Below, in pieces: positions 1-11,202 of a DNA stretch of 64,000 nt. This DNA comes from Pseudo-nitzschia pungens (taxonomy: Eukaryota > Bacillariophyta > Bacillariophyceae > Bacillariales > Bacillariaceae). Where the stretch lies: assembly GCA_037355855.1 (NCBI GenBank), contig CM074761.1, forward strand, positions 3,119,346 to 3,183,345, given 5' to 3'. The stretch's first letter is position 1. Each line of letters starts with the position of its first letter. The notes beneath the pieces are model-generated. The model did no database searches. It saw only the letters and a program-made list of their open reading frames with translations, and had not been told where the DNA came from. Made by a program: the position numbers and the translations under genes.

Positions 1-3000
1 CTTGCCAGCCTCCGGTTTGAGCGGCGGTTCCACTCCATCCGCCGGCTTGGTTGGGCCAGCCTCCGCTGGAGGGGGTCGAGTCGATTCCTTGTTGTCCCTG
101 GAGGAAGGATTGTTGTCCAAGGTTGGGGGGACCTCCCTGGAACTGTTGCTGGAGGGACGAGTTGTTGTTGCCGCTGTTGCTGCCGCGGGCTCCCTTTCGT
201 CCCTTGTTGTGGTCGTCGTCTTGGAAGCCCGAGTGGATACCTCCGTGCGGTTGGTGCTGCTGTTGCATTGAAGGGTAGGGGTCCGACATGATTCCCTGGG
301 CGTGTCCGTGGTATCCCATTCCGTAGGGTTGTCCACCGTATCCAGCGTGTTGCTGGGGATTGTATTGGTTCTGGTACTTGGTTGTTGCTGTGTGCGTTTC
401 GGCCGCGGTATCCACCGCCTCCGCCGCTCTTGTTCTGGTAGCCGCCGGATCCGGAGTGGTGCGAGCTGCCCTGGTGCCCTTGATCGTCATAGTGGGAAGC
501 ACCGTAGCCAAGGTTTTGTCCCATGCCCTGTGGGTACCCGAATCCACCCTGGACGCCACCAAACTGTTGGTGTCCGCCGTATCCGTAGTTGTATCCAATG
601 CCCTGTTGCTGGTGCCCGCCCATTGCATAGAATTGGTGTTGGTGAGCAGCAGCGTGCTGGGCTCCATAGTGAAGGGCGGGGTTGGCGTAGGGAATGGCGC
701 TGGGCATGCCTGGGGGAACACCGGTGGGTGCAGGGGTCGAGGAATTGTCCGTGGCCGAATTTGTGTTCGAATCCCCGCGGCTTGTGTTGCCGGCCGACGA
801 GGACACACCGGGTGGAGCCTGTGTTCCGTACAATCCCTGCTGGGGAAGGCTGTTGCTGTGACCTCCGAGGTCCGGCTTGCCGGGTTGGCTGTGCTGCGGC
901 ATGCCCGCAAGAACGGGCTGCATTCCGCCCAGGTAGGCGCCCCCGGTATTGTAGTTATACATGCCAGGCATGACGTGTTGCTGTTGGTGTAATTGCTGTT
1001 GTTGGGTGTAGTTTTGTTGAGTGAGTCCTGTGGGAAGGGCATTGTGTCCCATGGCCGGAGGAGGTGCCTGGGTGACCGGAGCCGAAACCGGTTCGGCGGC
1101 GGTAGTGGAAGCCTTGGCAGCGTTGCCCAAGGAGGCACCTTCCAGCTTGTTTTCGAGTTCGTGCACCATGACGGCACTCGCGGGCATGGGAGGCATGCCG
1201 CCGATGGAGAGACCGGGAGGGGGTCTGGCCGGCGACACCGAAGTAGCGGCCGCAGATGTGGAGGTAGAGAGAGTGGACGTGGTGGGTTGGTCCTTGGTCG
1301 TAGCGCTGGTGTTATTGACGACTTGCTGGACAATGTCCTTGGTTTTCGAGTCCGAGACGGCACCGAAGGATCCAAATCCGAAATCGATGTTGTCCGTGTC
1401 GTCGGAACCACCAGTGTCCCATCGTCCCATGTTCAGGACCTTTTGGGCCGCGGGAGAGGCGGGAGGCGGAGGAGTTGGAACCGCAACGGGTGCAACAACC
1501 GGCTCGGGAACGGCCTTTTCCACAATTGGCTCGGGTTGTTCGGGTTCCGGTGTGGGAATGGGCATCTCGATAGCGGGAGGTGCGGCCGGAGCGGGTTCCG
1601 GCTCGGGTTCGGGAGCTGCTTTCTGGCTGCTGCTGCCCCAGGTAGAGGGTATGCCTGTTTCGAGCGTGGGTTCTGGCTCGGGTTCCGGCTCGGGTTCGGG
1701 AGCCGGCGGTGGTTCTTCGGGTGTTTCTTCGACGACGACTACCGGTGCAGGAGCCGGAGGTGGGGGGAGGGGTTCCTTTTCGGCCTGGATCAAATGCGCA
1801 GATCCCTTTGTGGCCCAGACGTTGCCGCTTGGAACGCGAGGAGCAGTGGTCGAAGGTGCGGGAGTGGAAGACGAAATGCCGGGGGGTGGAGGAACGGGAG
1901 CAGCAGCGGAAGACGAATCATTCGCCGACGACAGGGCCTGATTGGCAGCTTCCGCTTTGGGAGCCGCCGGAGCGGAAGGTTCCGAGGCCTCGGCAGCCGT
2001 CGCGGGAGCTTGTGGCTCTTCTTTGGTCGAGGAGGATTCGGCGGGAGCCGCAGAAGCTGCCGCGCGTGCTCCCCATGCCCCCTTCAAGGCTGGAGCCGCA
2101 ACCGGAGTGGGAACCCCAACCGGAGGAGCAGCGGCCTCGGAGGCAACTTGTGGCTCAGCCGAAGACGCATCACCTCCCTCCTTGGAAGATTTCTTGTCGT
2201 GGCGACCGTTTCGGTGGTGATCGCGATCCTCTCGCTTGCTTCCACGGCCTCCGCCTCGTCCTCCGCGGGCTCCCCCACGGCTGCTCCCTCGACCTCCCGA
2301 GTCTCGATCGCCTCTTCCGCCTCTCCCGCGACCGCCGCTACTGTTTGTCGTTCGTTTTTTGGGTTTGTCCCGCTTGTTGACGGATTCCCACGATTCTTCC
2401 ACCCGTGTCGGGGCGGGCTCCTCCCACCATTCCTGGATTTTTTCCATGATCTTTGTTTCATCGCCGTTCAGTTGTTTGAACAATTTATCGAGATCTTTCT
2501 TTTTGTGCGTGGGGCAGGCGCCTCGAAGCTAAGGATAATGGTTGCGGTTTCATCATTCGACGTGGAGTGGATGCAATTTCGTCCCGTTCAATGAAAATAC
2601 CGAGCGATACAATTCGGACCAAGGAGAAGGCACGGAGTTGGGTTGTTCCATGGTCGGATGGTAAGTAAATGGTGTGCGTTGGTGGGTGAGATGGATTGCG
2701 TACGATGGATTTTCCAGCGCAAAGCAAAGTTTGACGATTTTGCAATCGGTCATTGTCGGATTGAGGCAAAATCATTGGTTTCAATCCATGGATAAGCAAC
2801 CAAATGGTGTCGGATAGGATTGGACCGTCCGGGGAATTCGAAGCAACAAAGAAAGAGAGCACAGAGGAAGGAGAATGGAAAAAATTTGCGTGAGAATTCC
2901 GTTTCGATAGAATCTTCAATCACCATTGGCGATGGTCCTTTCCGTCCAGTCTCTGAACGACAGGTGATGGTTGGATCTCGTTCATCCGACTCCGGGACAC

Positions 3001-3205
3001 GAGAATCTGGTTTCCCGATCCCTCTTCGGACCAAGGGATCTCCTATAAAACGGAGTGTGCGGGAAACTAATTTCGAAAATGACCGCATTCGCCCGCGCAG
3101 CCAAGAGCTGGTCTAACTCACAGTCTCGAGCATCGCATTGTCTGCTTTGGTTTGTGTGTTGTTTTTATTTTTGTGGCCACCGCGGCCTCCGGTCGAAGAT
3201 GGCAT
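1..3205 (-). CDS. CUE-like, RGG- and Q/G-rich protein (Def1/UBAP2-like), 3' end outside window
   Basis: Two exons are seen: exon 1 3205-3122 (28 codons from ATG, with an early GGRGG) and exon 2 2528 to beyond base 1. The donor at 3121 reads GTGAGT and the acceptor just before 2528 reads CTTAG, so the intron is about 593 nt and phase 0. Across the junction the protein continues as one helix (AMLET then LRGACP), followed by DLDKLFKQLNGDE and a KIMEKIQEWWEEP segment, which looks like a small CUE/UBA fold. Next come an arginine-glycine RGG tract, long Ala/Pro/Glu-rich linkers with EPEPEP repeats, a WDTGG...DFGFGSFG stretch, then a Gln/Gly/Tyr-rich tail with GGW repeats. This order resembles yeast Def1, plant GIP1 and animal Lingerer/UBAP2 proteins, which act in RNA granules or in RNA polymerase II turnover. 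The family link is inferred from layout only; the reading frame itself is solid. Confidence 0.7.
2529..3121 (-). other. Long first intron of the CUE/RGG gene
   Basis: This GT-AG intron begins GTGAGT at 3121 and ends TTAG at 2529. At about 593 nt it is two to four times longer than other introns in the window. Small open frames inside it resemble no protein I know. An unseen internal exon cannot be excluded, but the flanking exons already join in phase with a plausible protein. Confidence 0.5.
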
Positions 3206-4588
3206 GGTGTCTATTGTATTTTATTATTTGTTTGTTGTTGTTTTGGGGGGTGTCGAATCGATCGAGAGAGGCAGTTAGGTGCTTTGCTTGGATGATAATG
3301 TGTACGCGAATTACTTGTATTGTGAAACGCCGTTGTTTTGCGTGCGACACGCTACGGTAGACGCGGTAAGATTACGATCCAAAACGGAGAGAGTGAGTGG
3401 GATAATGCCTCTCCGCAATTATTCATTCCCCGCCACAGCGTCGAGCCTCGAAGACCACAGCCGAATTCCTGGGACACTGTATGCACAAATTCTAGCAATT
3501 CCTCGCGGTTCAGTGATTGGTCTTGATCCCCGGGTGTGTGGTGGTGCGAGTGGTCCCGCAGCTGCGCGACGCGCTGGATGGATTATTTTTCTGTTTTTAG
3601 GATGCGCTGTGACACGCAACAGCAGCTGGTGGATGTTTCGACATCGGAGTGCGACTACGACCCAGGAGTACTCGTACGTGTACTCCTACGGCTAGATACC
3701 GTATGGTCATAGTACCAGAATTTTTACTGACATCGAGGCGAGGCGACGCGATGCGACGTGACGCGGAGGGTCTGTGGTTCCTGGAAAGCGTGACTCAAAG
3801 TCGATCCGTCGCCCGTGTTCGCATTGGCACGAATTTCTGGTTCGTAGTAAGGATCGCTTCTTCCTGAGTAATTTCCGTTGTGGATGCCTCAAAACCGTTG
3901 CTCTCCCATGGCAATCGGAATTTAGGTCGCGCAAAACGCTGTCGTCATTTCGTCCATACCGGTATTCAGTATGTTGCATAAAAAGTAGTAAGTTCACTTG
4001 TAGTACCGATAATCCTTACCACTGGTGCGTACACGTACTAGGGACAACGGATATATTTTTCAAAAGATAGAACTGCCAACTCGATGTTGAGAAGAATTGT
4101 TTCGGTCGACCATAGTACGGGTACCGACTCAATACACGACCATCGGAGTTGAAGTGCACAGAATCATACCCGTATGATAATTTGGGGAATGCACAACTTT
4201 TAATTAAAACAACAGAAAAAAATACACGTGCGCATTCGTATTTTACTCCACAACTCTCCAATCGCATTCCATCATTCTCGGAAAAGCTTAGCTTTGGCAA
4301 CAATACGGTAAGGTTAATCTTACGAACGGTGATTGTAGTTTTCTCACCTCCGAAGGAAACCTCCTCTCCAACGCGAAGCTGAACACAATACGATCGATTC
4401 TTTCCTTTCAGACGATCAAGGAGGTGACAACGAAAATCCTCGATCCAAGTAACACTCGTAGTAACAGAATCGAATCACATCCAAATCAAGCCATCACCAC
4501 CGAGTAACAACGAAACGGCAGAATCCTTCCACATTCCATTCGAAATCACTGTAGTCCGCACCGTAAACACACAACAACAAAGACAACC
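3206..4588. other. Divergent intergenic region, no gene seen
   Basis: This separates the minus-strand CUE/RGG gene from the plus-strand MFS gene, so both promoters should lie here. The sequence is AT-rich with scattered GTAC-type words such as GTACTCGTACGTGTAC near 3667. No recognisable protein or RNA was found. Confidence 0.5.
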
Positions 4589-6444
4589 ATGACAATACCT
4601 GCGACTGCTGCCGAAAGCAGCGGCAACTACGTGACAATGGATGAATCTTCCAACAAGGCCCCCGACGGTGTCTTCAGGGATCCCGAGGCGATGGAGCAGG
4701 AAGCGGAGGACGACCTCCAGTCGCTGGCCCCCTCCTATTGCCTCTTCCGTTCTGACCGCCGACGGAATCCACGATCCGATGGGATTCGCCGTGGTGTGCC
4801 TCGTCATTCTGGTCGGGGACATGGCTCGCGGTGTCTTTTTTCCCACCATGTGGCCCCTCGTGCAGGAACTCGGCGGATCGACGGTGGCACTCGGGTACTC
4901 GGTGGCCTCCTTTTCCTTTGGACGGATCCTGGTAAGCCCCTTGTTTGGGGGCTGGAGCGTCACCTACGGGTATTCCAAGACGCTGTTGTTCAGCTGCTCG
5001 ATCCTGTGGATGGGAACGCTGCTCTACACGCAGGCCCAAAACGTGGGGCACGTCGCCTTTCTGATTTTTTCGCAGATTGTCCTGGGGATCGGATCGGGTA
5101 CCCTTGGAGTGACACGGGCCTTTGTCGCCGATGTTACGGCCCAGCGCAGCCGGACAACCTATATGGCATGGATCACGGCCGTTCAGTATGGAGGCTTTAC
5201 CGTAACTCCCTTTGTCGGGTCTTTTTTCTCCAAGGTCCTCGGGAACAATGACTACAAATTCGGGTGAGTTGTGTATGTGTGTGGGTTGTTTGGGTTGGTT
5301 AGGTTTGGAGAGTTGGATTGGGTTGTTCGAGGAACTGCGGACAGTTTGCCGCGGCCAAGAATGGGTCGATTTGCAAGTGCAACCGCCAAACGTTCCACCC
5401 TTCTCTCAATCCCAATTGCTCTGCTCCGCTGTTTCGTGTTTGGATTTTTTTTCTCTTCTCTTTGGTCTCGAATTAGACTTTTGCGCTTCAATCAGTTTAC
5501 GGCCCCCGCGTTCTTCATGAACTTTGTCATCACCGTGACCATCGTGTTGATGCTCCATTTCTTTCGCGATCGGGTGCGTGTCTCGGTGCCCAAGGAGAAC
5601 AAGAAAAAATCGGCCAAGCGCATGAACATCGAGGACACTGCCAATCGGGTGACATGGGTGGGCCTGACGGTCTACGACTGCTGCATCCTAGGTTGCATGC
5701 TCCTCAACGTTTCCACCAAAGGAAGCATTAGCGCGTTTGAAACCCTCGGGGTGTCCATTGCCCAGTCGGAGTTTGGGATGACCTCTTCCAATGCCGGAAT
5801 GATCGTGGCCACGTGCGGATCGATCGGGGTCGTCTCTCTCCTGTCCATGGGGCACCTGGCGAGGTTCCTCTCGGACATTCAAATGATTTGCGGCGGTATG
5901 CTGGTTATGTGCTTTGGGGTGCTGAGCCTGGGATTCTTGGACCACGACGTGGTGAACCCCTCGTGGAAGTTTTGCACGTGCATTTTCCTAATCTATTCTG
6001 TCGGGTACCCGATCGGCCACACGGCCGTGATTGGTCTGTTTTCCAAGAGTGAGTCCGAGTCGGTAGCTTTTCACTTTTTGTTGGAAGCTGGGAAACGCGT
6101 CGCTGGGAGCTGGTCGTGTTTGCTCACGCTTTGGTAATCGCGGTCACTACCGGGGACTAGAGCGAGCAATTTGTCAGTTTGCTCGTTGTGCATCGCTCTC
6201 TAACGTTTTCTATCTTTCGTTTGCATCGTTCGCCACAGTCGTCGGAAGACGACCCCAGGGATCCCTTCTCGGTTGGTTTGCATCCGCCGGCTCGCTTGCC
6301 CGGCTGTGCTTTCCCATCATGTCCGGGTATCTGACCAACTATTTCGGGATTTCGGCTCTGTTTTACGTCTTGCTCTGCGTCCTGTCCCTATCGATCTTAA
6401 TTACCACGTACAACCGCGAGACTCTACTCTTTCTGTCTCAATAA
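4589..6444 (+). CDS. Major facilitator superfamily transporter, MFSD8/SPX-MFS-like, frame interrupted near N-terminus
   Basis: Exons are 4589-5263, 5477-6048 and 6239-6444, all with GTGAGT donors and AG acceptors. The splices restore NNDYKFG-LLRFNQFTAPAFF and FSK-IVGRRPQGSLLGWFASAGS, hallmarks of MFSD8 (CLN7) and plant/fungal SPX-MFS vacuolar carriers. About twelve hydrophobic segments are visible, beginning at GFAVVCLVILVGDMARGVFF. The acidic N-tail starting at ATG 4589 (MTIPATAAESSG) ends in EDDLQSLAP, a possible dileucine sorting signal. It is one base out of frame with the membrane domain: removing one C from CCCCC at 4728-4732 gives LAP-PIASSVLTADG. The alternative ATG at 4641 avoids the shift but gives an odd basic leader. 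No SPX domain is present. Likely an endomembrane or lysosome/vacuole carrier; the substrate cannot be read from sequence. Confidence 0.8.
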
Positions 6445-6881
6445 TCGCAAACTCAGCTCTCCGGTTTTGTTTTCGCTTTGAAGCGAGACGAGTCCAATGT
6501 CGTAAATTTGAAATTTTACGACGATTTCATTCGTTCGACAACACAGCAACACTCTTCAGCTGCGAATCACACGAGCCAGCACCAGAAACCTCTAGTTCGC
6601 AGCATTACAACAGTCAGGACAGGCATAACAAACCACACTTGTCGCAGCAGCATCGGAAAATTCGCTTTAGGAAATAATTTATAATCAACAACAATTTAGT
6701 TTTGCGCAACGAATTGCATTTCGTACACGTGCGTCATACGTGTAGCGCCAAGAGCATGACTTTGACTACAGGAAATAGAAAATTATCCGTGACCGCAGCG
6801 AAACGGAACTTTGGCTCGTTCCCTCCAACTCAACCATCCATTGCATTTGGTACGTGAATAGGGTACTAGAATGAATTATCG
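6445..6881. other. Convergent 3' intergenic region
   Basis: This lies between the ends of the MFS gene (plus) and the FAD oxidoreductase gene (minus), so it should hold both 3' UTRs and poly(A) sites. No gene or strong structure was seen. Confidence 0.5.
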
Positions 6882-8663
6882 TCATCTCCGTCTCTGCCGG
6901 GACAGAATGTGTTCGGCGAGGTCCTTTCCGGAGAGCGCCGCCGCTTCCATGCCGGGGTTCAAGTGGGAACAAAAGTCTCCAGCGTAGTACAACCCCTGGT
7001 CGTCGTCCGCTACAAAATTGCTGCAGGAATCGTTTTCTGCGTCGTCGTCGTTATCGTCGTCATTGCCATAAACGAGCGATCCACGGAAGCGGGAGACGTA
7101 GCGCGTCCCGCAAATGTCCTCGGGTGGAACCGCTGCTCGGTCCGGATCGATCGGCAGGCCCGTTCCCCAGCGCTGCGCCTGGAGGTACAGGACCGATTCG
7201 TCCGATCCAGTGGATGCCCCGCGGTAGGGGCGCACGAGATCGAAAAAGGCCTCGGCCAGTTTTGGTCCCGGAACCGTATTGAGGTAGTCGTTTTCCTGGG
7301 GCCGAAAGGCTCCGGTCACCGGATCCCGCATCGTGGTATCACGGATTTCGTCGACCGCAAAGGATGGCGTCGATACCAGCGTCCAGCACTCGGCGGGTCC
7401 CGGCGTCGGAACACCGGGCTTGGACTGGGAGCACGCCGCAAACCACAGTGGCGATATCGAAGACGACGACGACGACGACGACGACGACGATGCCACAAAG
7501 GCATCACAGGGGAGAAGGTGCCGAACGGGACTGCGGAGGGCAATCATGCACGAAAAGAGCGGGATCCGGAACTTGGTCGGGAGACGCGACCGAAAGGATT
7601 CCGGAATACCCCCCGCACTGGCCCGATGCCACGACTCGGAGGACGAGCTAATATCCGTAAAGACCACCGCGTCGAATCCGCGGTGGACGACGATGCGGGT
7701 AGCAGTGTTGTTGTGGTTGTTTTTGGCGCTCGGATCGTCGCCGGCAGTGGACGCTTCCGTCGTCACGGCACGCGCCAGTTCTTCCGTGGCCTTGGATTCG
7801 CTGGTATCGTGGAATGCGGCAGCACCGACCGTTGTGGTCACATCCCACACAAATGATGATTCCGTGTTGGAATCGACCTTGTCGTTGTCGTCATCGTTGT
7901 CGTCATCGTTGTCGTCCTCGGTTGTGTTCCGCGTCCGTCGCTTCCGCCTCGTGACACCGCTCACGCGGGTTCCCTTGTGTACTTTAACGATAGGAGAGGA
8001 CGATTTCAGGATGCGTCGGGGCAACAAATGCATGCCCCCAACGCCAATGTAGACGGGGTTCGATGCCTTCCCAGGGAAAGTGTCCGTTCCGGTCTCGCCA
8101 ACATTCAGTCTGTTGGGAGACAAGGACGGTATACCAAAAAAGTCTTTTGGGTTATCGTTGTCCTCTTTCGGCAAGGAATCCGATGGCAAAGGCGAAGACA
8201 AAGATGGCTCTGGTTCCGGCTCCGGCTCCGGAAGACTCCCAAATCGCGCCTTCCACTCCTCCACCCATCCCTCGGCTCTCCATCGCTCAACGAGGTCATT
8301 CATGGCAGGCGTGTCCGCCCGAAAGAATTGGCATCCGTGATCAAAGTGCAGGGCGGACGCATCGATGTCGTCGTCGTTGGTGAGAACCTCAAACTTCCAA
8401 TGCGTCGTCCCTTCGGGATCGTTCCCCTCCTCCGCAACGTCAACGTTAGGAGTGGGGGTCATGGAAACGGCCCGGTGCGAGGCCCTCCCGCCGGGTCCCC
8501 TGCGTCCCTGGTCGAATACCACCACCACGCTGTTGTTGATGCTGTTGCCCTTTCTTTCGCCATTGTTGTCCCCGTCCTTGGTGTTCTCCAAGGCCACGGT
8601 CCTGGCGAGTTCCGAGGCGACCACGGCCCCCGTGATTCCTCCTCCGACCACGGCGATCTTCAT
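6882..8663 (-). CDS. FAD-dependent amine oxidase/renalase-like oxidoreductase
   Basis: A single-exon gene of 593 residues. The N-terminus is a Rossmann dinucleotide-binding fold (VVGGGITGAVVASELA, residues 5-20), followed by a DQGRRGPGGRAS motif at 51-62, the usual GxGGR of FAD/NAD(P)-dependent flavin oxidoreductases. The C-terminus has the second FAD contact, YYAGDF...PGMEAAALSGKDLAEHIL. This combination is typical of renalase-like and short amine-oxidase-like proteins, which oxidise amines or reduced nicotinamide forms. The protein is much longer than the family norm of about 320-350 residues because of low-complexity insertions: EPEPEPEP, a DDDNDDDND tract and an 11-Ser run. No signal peptide is obvious. 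The substrate is unknown; the flavoprotein call is safe and the renalase subfamily is tentative. Confidence 0.8.
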   Translation of the reverse strand: MKIAVVGGGITGAVVASELARTVALENTKDGDNNGERKGNSINNSVVVVFDQGRRGPGGRASHRAVSMTPTPNVDVAEEGNDPEGTTHWKFEVLTNDDDIDASALHFDHGCQFFRADTPAMNDLVERWRAEGWVEEWKARFGSLPEPEPEPEPSLSSPLPSDSLPKEDNDNPKDFFGIPSLSPNRLNVGETGTDTFPGKASNPVYIGVGGMHLLPRRILKSSSPIVKVHKGTRVSGVTRRKRRTRNTTEDDNDDDNDDDNDKVDSNTESSFVWDVTTTVGAAAFHDTSESKATEELARAVTTEASTAGDDPSAKNNHNNTATRIVVHRGFDAVVFTDISSSSESWHRASAGGIPESFRSRLPTKFRIPLFSCMIALRSPVRHLLPCDAFVASSSSSSSSSSSISPLWFAACSQSKPGVPTPGPAECWTLVSTPSFAVDEIRDTTMRDPVTGAFRPQENDYLNTVPGPKLAEAFFDLVRPYRGASTGSDESVLYLQAQRWGTGLPIDPDRAAVPPEDICGTRYVSRFRGSLVYGNDDDNDDDAENDSCSNFVADDDQGLYYAGDFCSHLNPGMEAAALSGKDLAEHILSRQRRR

Positions 8664-9533
8664 TCCTTTGGTTTCCCTTCGAAGCCAGTGCAGGGGCGAT
8701 CACAGGAACGTTCTCCCGGTGTGATTCTGATCCAAACCCGCAACCAGGGGTCCAAGAGTCTTCAGGACCGTTGTTGAAAGACTTTGCGGACAATACCTGA
8801 CTGACACTACGCTCGACAGATAATGCAATAGTGTCTTGATGTGAATACTTTTCAGATCGATGATTCATCCGAAATCCGAAAACCAAATGACAAAGCCTAT
8901 TGATGTGGAGATGACGATGTAAGATTAAGGTTACCCTTACCCTACAAACAAGAGTTGTTCTAAGATCCAGTCTTGAATAAGGTTTAATGAAGTTCCCATT
9001 CATTCCCATCAATTTTTGTTCCTCCCTTACGTAAGTCAGCAGCTCCTCCAACCATCACAGTAACCTTATTATTTCATATCAGCATAACTTACCTACCGTA
9101 CCGTATTCAAATACCGAAATTAGAATAGAATATCTTCCTGTTGGAGAAGAGTGCAACTCTGATTGATAGAAGATTTTGTAGTATCCATTGAATAAGCCCC
9201 AGCCGTCAAAAATCTTTCCTCGGCATCGAATGCAACTTTTTACGCTGGATCGGACCAGAGCCGTAAGGTTACCGTGTAAACCTTACGAGTACTCGTACCG
9301 GTAGTGGTGGAAGCAACAACTCTTTTCGTCAAACTTTGACACCCGCGCAAATTCACAGGTTACAAACCGCAGAACACCATAACTGCTTTACCATTTTTGG
9401 GTTCTCATTCCTTCAATAGGACCTATGTGTAGTCAATAGCATCTCATCATTATTTGTTGCTGTTGCTTCGATACCATTTTTCCATTCCCAAAGCGAAAGG
9501 AAGCATAATCAATAAGACCTCTACGCGTGCACC
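8664..9533. other. Divergent promoter region with GTAAGGTTAC words
   Basis: This spacer separates the FAD oxidoreductase (minus) and trpB (plus) start codons. It contains CCGTAAGGTTACCGTG, AACCTTACGAGTACTCG and TACCGGTA around 9258-9305, and ATTAAGGTTACCC near 8925. These words recur in most spacers of the window. No gene was seen. Confidence 0.5.
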
Positions 9534-10865
9534 ATGGTTCCCGCTCCCCAAGAATCAGAAGAGGCACATCTCCACAATTCTGAGGCCCTTGGAACATCCC
9601 TCCCCCACGCCGATGGATACTTCGGCGCCGACAAGACCTACGGCGGAGCCTTTCTTCCTCCACCGTTGGTCCCCATCATGAAGGCGGTCGACGAGGCCTA
9701 CACCGACATCAAGGACGACCCTTCCTTTCTGGCCGAACTGACCAAGCTCCGACGTGACTTTGTGGGCCGTCCGTCTCCCATCTTTCACTGCAAAAACCTT
9801 TCCTCCGAGCTGGGAGGCGCCCAGATCTACCTCAAGCGGGAGGACCTCAACCACACCGGATCCCACAAGATCAACCACTGTCTAGGGGAGGCGCTCCTGG
9901 CCAAGAGAATGAACAAGACCAAGGTCATTGCCGAAACAGGAGCCGGGCAACACGGTGTCGCCCTTGCTACCTGCGCGGCCCTGGTAGGACTGGACTGCGA
10001 GATCCACATGGGTGAGATCGACATTCAGAAGGAGTGGCCTAATGTGCGTCGGATGCAGGTGCTGGGAGCGAACGTCGTTCCAGCTACCCACGGCGGACGG
10101 TCCCTCAAAGAGGCCGTCGATTCGGCCTTTGGAGCCTATATGGCCAACCCGGGGGAGATGCTCTTTTGCATCGGGAGCACGGTCGGACCCCACCCCTTCC
10201 CAATGATGGTCCGGGACTTCCAAGCGGTGGTGGGATACGAGGCCAAGGATCAGTTCGCCAACTTCCACGCCAAGGACGGTGTCACCACGCCCGATTACCT
10301 GATCGCCTGTGTTGGTGGGGGGTGCAACTCACTGGGGCTCTTTACCGCCTTTCTTGAGGATGAAAACGTGCAATTGGTGGGAGTCGAGCCGGCCGGGAGA
10401 GGCCTGGAGGAGGGAGAAGGCCATCATTCCGCCACACTCACACTGGGGAAACCGGCGGTGATTCACGGAATGAAGTGCTACACACTCGTGAACGAGGAAA
10501 CCGGTGAGCCGTCCGCGGTGCACTCCTGTGCGTCTGGACTGGACTATCCCGGGGTGGGCCCGCAGCACTCGTTTTTTAAGGACTCGGGCCGAGTCCGATA
10601 CGAGACCGCCACGGACAAGGAGGTCATCGACGCCTTCTTCAAGTTGAGTCGAGCCGAGGGGGTCATCCCGGCCCTGGAATCGGCACACGCACTAGCGTAT
10701 GCCATGAAGCTGGCTCCGACCCTACCCTCAACCACGACCATCCTGGTCAACATGAGCGGTCGCGGAGACAAGGATCTGGACTATGTCTGCGACAAGCACG
10801 GCGACGAGTACGGGATCGGAAAGGAGGGATTGTTCGCCGGCCCGCCCACCCACGAAAAAGAATGA
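9534..10865 (+). CDS. trpB: Tryptophan synthase beta chain
   Basis: A 443-residue intronless gene. The enzyme condenses indole with L-serine to make L-tryptophan using pyridoxal phosphate. Visible landmarks are the PLP lysine in [10 protein letters not shown] (K112), the catalytic glutamate in [11 protein letters not shown] (E134), the COMM-domain segment around [15 protein letters not shown], the [18 protein letters not shown] segment and the phosphate-binding loop [11 protein letters not shown] (261-266). Full length fits stand-alone TrpB; no alpha-subunit domain is fused. The start ATG sits in an ACC-ATGG context. The N-terminus ([15 protein letters not shown]) shows no signal or transit peptide and no diatom ASAFAP motif, so plastid import is not evident unless an upstream exon exists. 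A stand-alone cytosolic copy or an unseen leader exon are both possible. Confidence 0.95.
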   Translation: MVPAPQESEEAHLHNSEALGTSLPHADGYFGADKTYGGAFLPPPLVPIMKAVDEAYTDIKDDPSFLAELTKLRRDFVGRPSPIFHCKNLSSELGGAQIYLKREDLNHTGSHKINHCLGEALLAKRMNKTKVIAETGAGQHGVALATCAALVGLDCEIHMGEIDIQKEWPNVRRMQVLGANVVPATHGGRSLKEAVDSAFGAYMANPGEMLFCIGSTVGPHPFPMMVRDFQAVVGYEAKDQFANFHAKDGVTTPDYLIACVGGGCNSLGLFTAFLEDENVQLVGVEPAGRGLEEGEGHHSATLTLGKPAVIHGMKCYTLVNEETGEPSAVHSCASGLDYPGVGPQHSFFKDSGRVRYETATDKEVIDAFFKLSRAEGVIPALESAHALAYAMKLAPTLPSTTTILVNMSGRGDKDLDYVCDKHGDEYGIGKEGLFAGPPTHEKE

Positions 10866-11202
10866 GAAAGAATCGCAAACAGACTCGATCTTTCGGACGC
10901 TGTGGCGAGTGCAATGTAGGAGTGCAACTCGCTTTCAATGTTGTTAAATGCTGTCGACTGTTTTCAGCAGGCTGGTCTGTTTCGAATACAAGCTCGTCAT
11001 TTTTAAATCTATTCGCTAAAATTGTTGAATAAACACCCCGTCCACCATATCTTTTTGATTCCTTGATGACATATATCTGCAACTATTAATAGACCGTGAT
11101 ATTAACAAGAGTTAATTGTAAGACTATTCACTAAAAATTCTAGAATAATGTTGATCAAGTCTTGCCACATACGAGTAGAGGTCATTTGTCCGTAACAAAA
11201 AA
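10866..11202. other. Convergent 3' spacer
   Basis: AT-rich spacer between trpB (plus) and the C2-domain gene (minus). No gene, repeat or strong hairpin was noticed. Confidence 0.5.

Noticed and set aside
993..2594. Long plus-strand open frame rich in Gly/Arg/Ser
   Set aside because: It is the antisense shadow of the minus-strand CUE/RGG gene, whose frame gives structured motifs and splices correctly.
7333..8052. Plus-strand open frames opposite the FAD oxidoreductase
   Set aside because: Shadows created by low-complexity and GC-rich codons of the true minus-strand gene.
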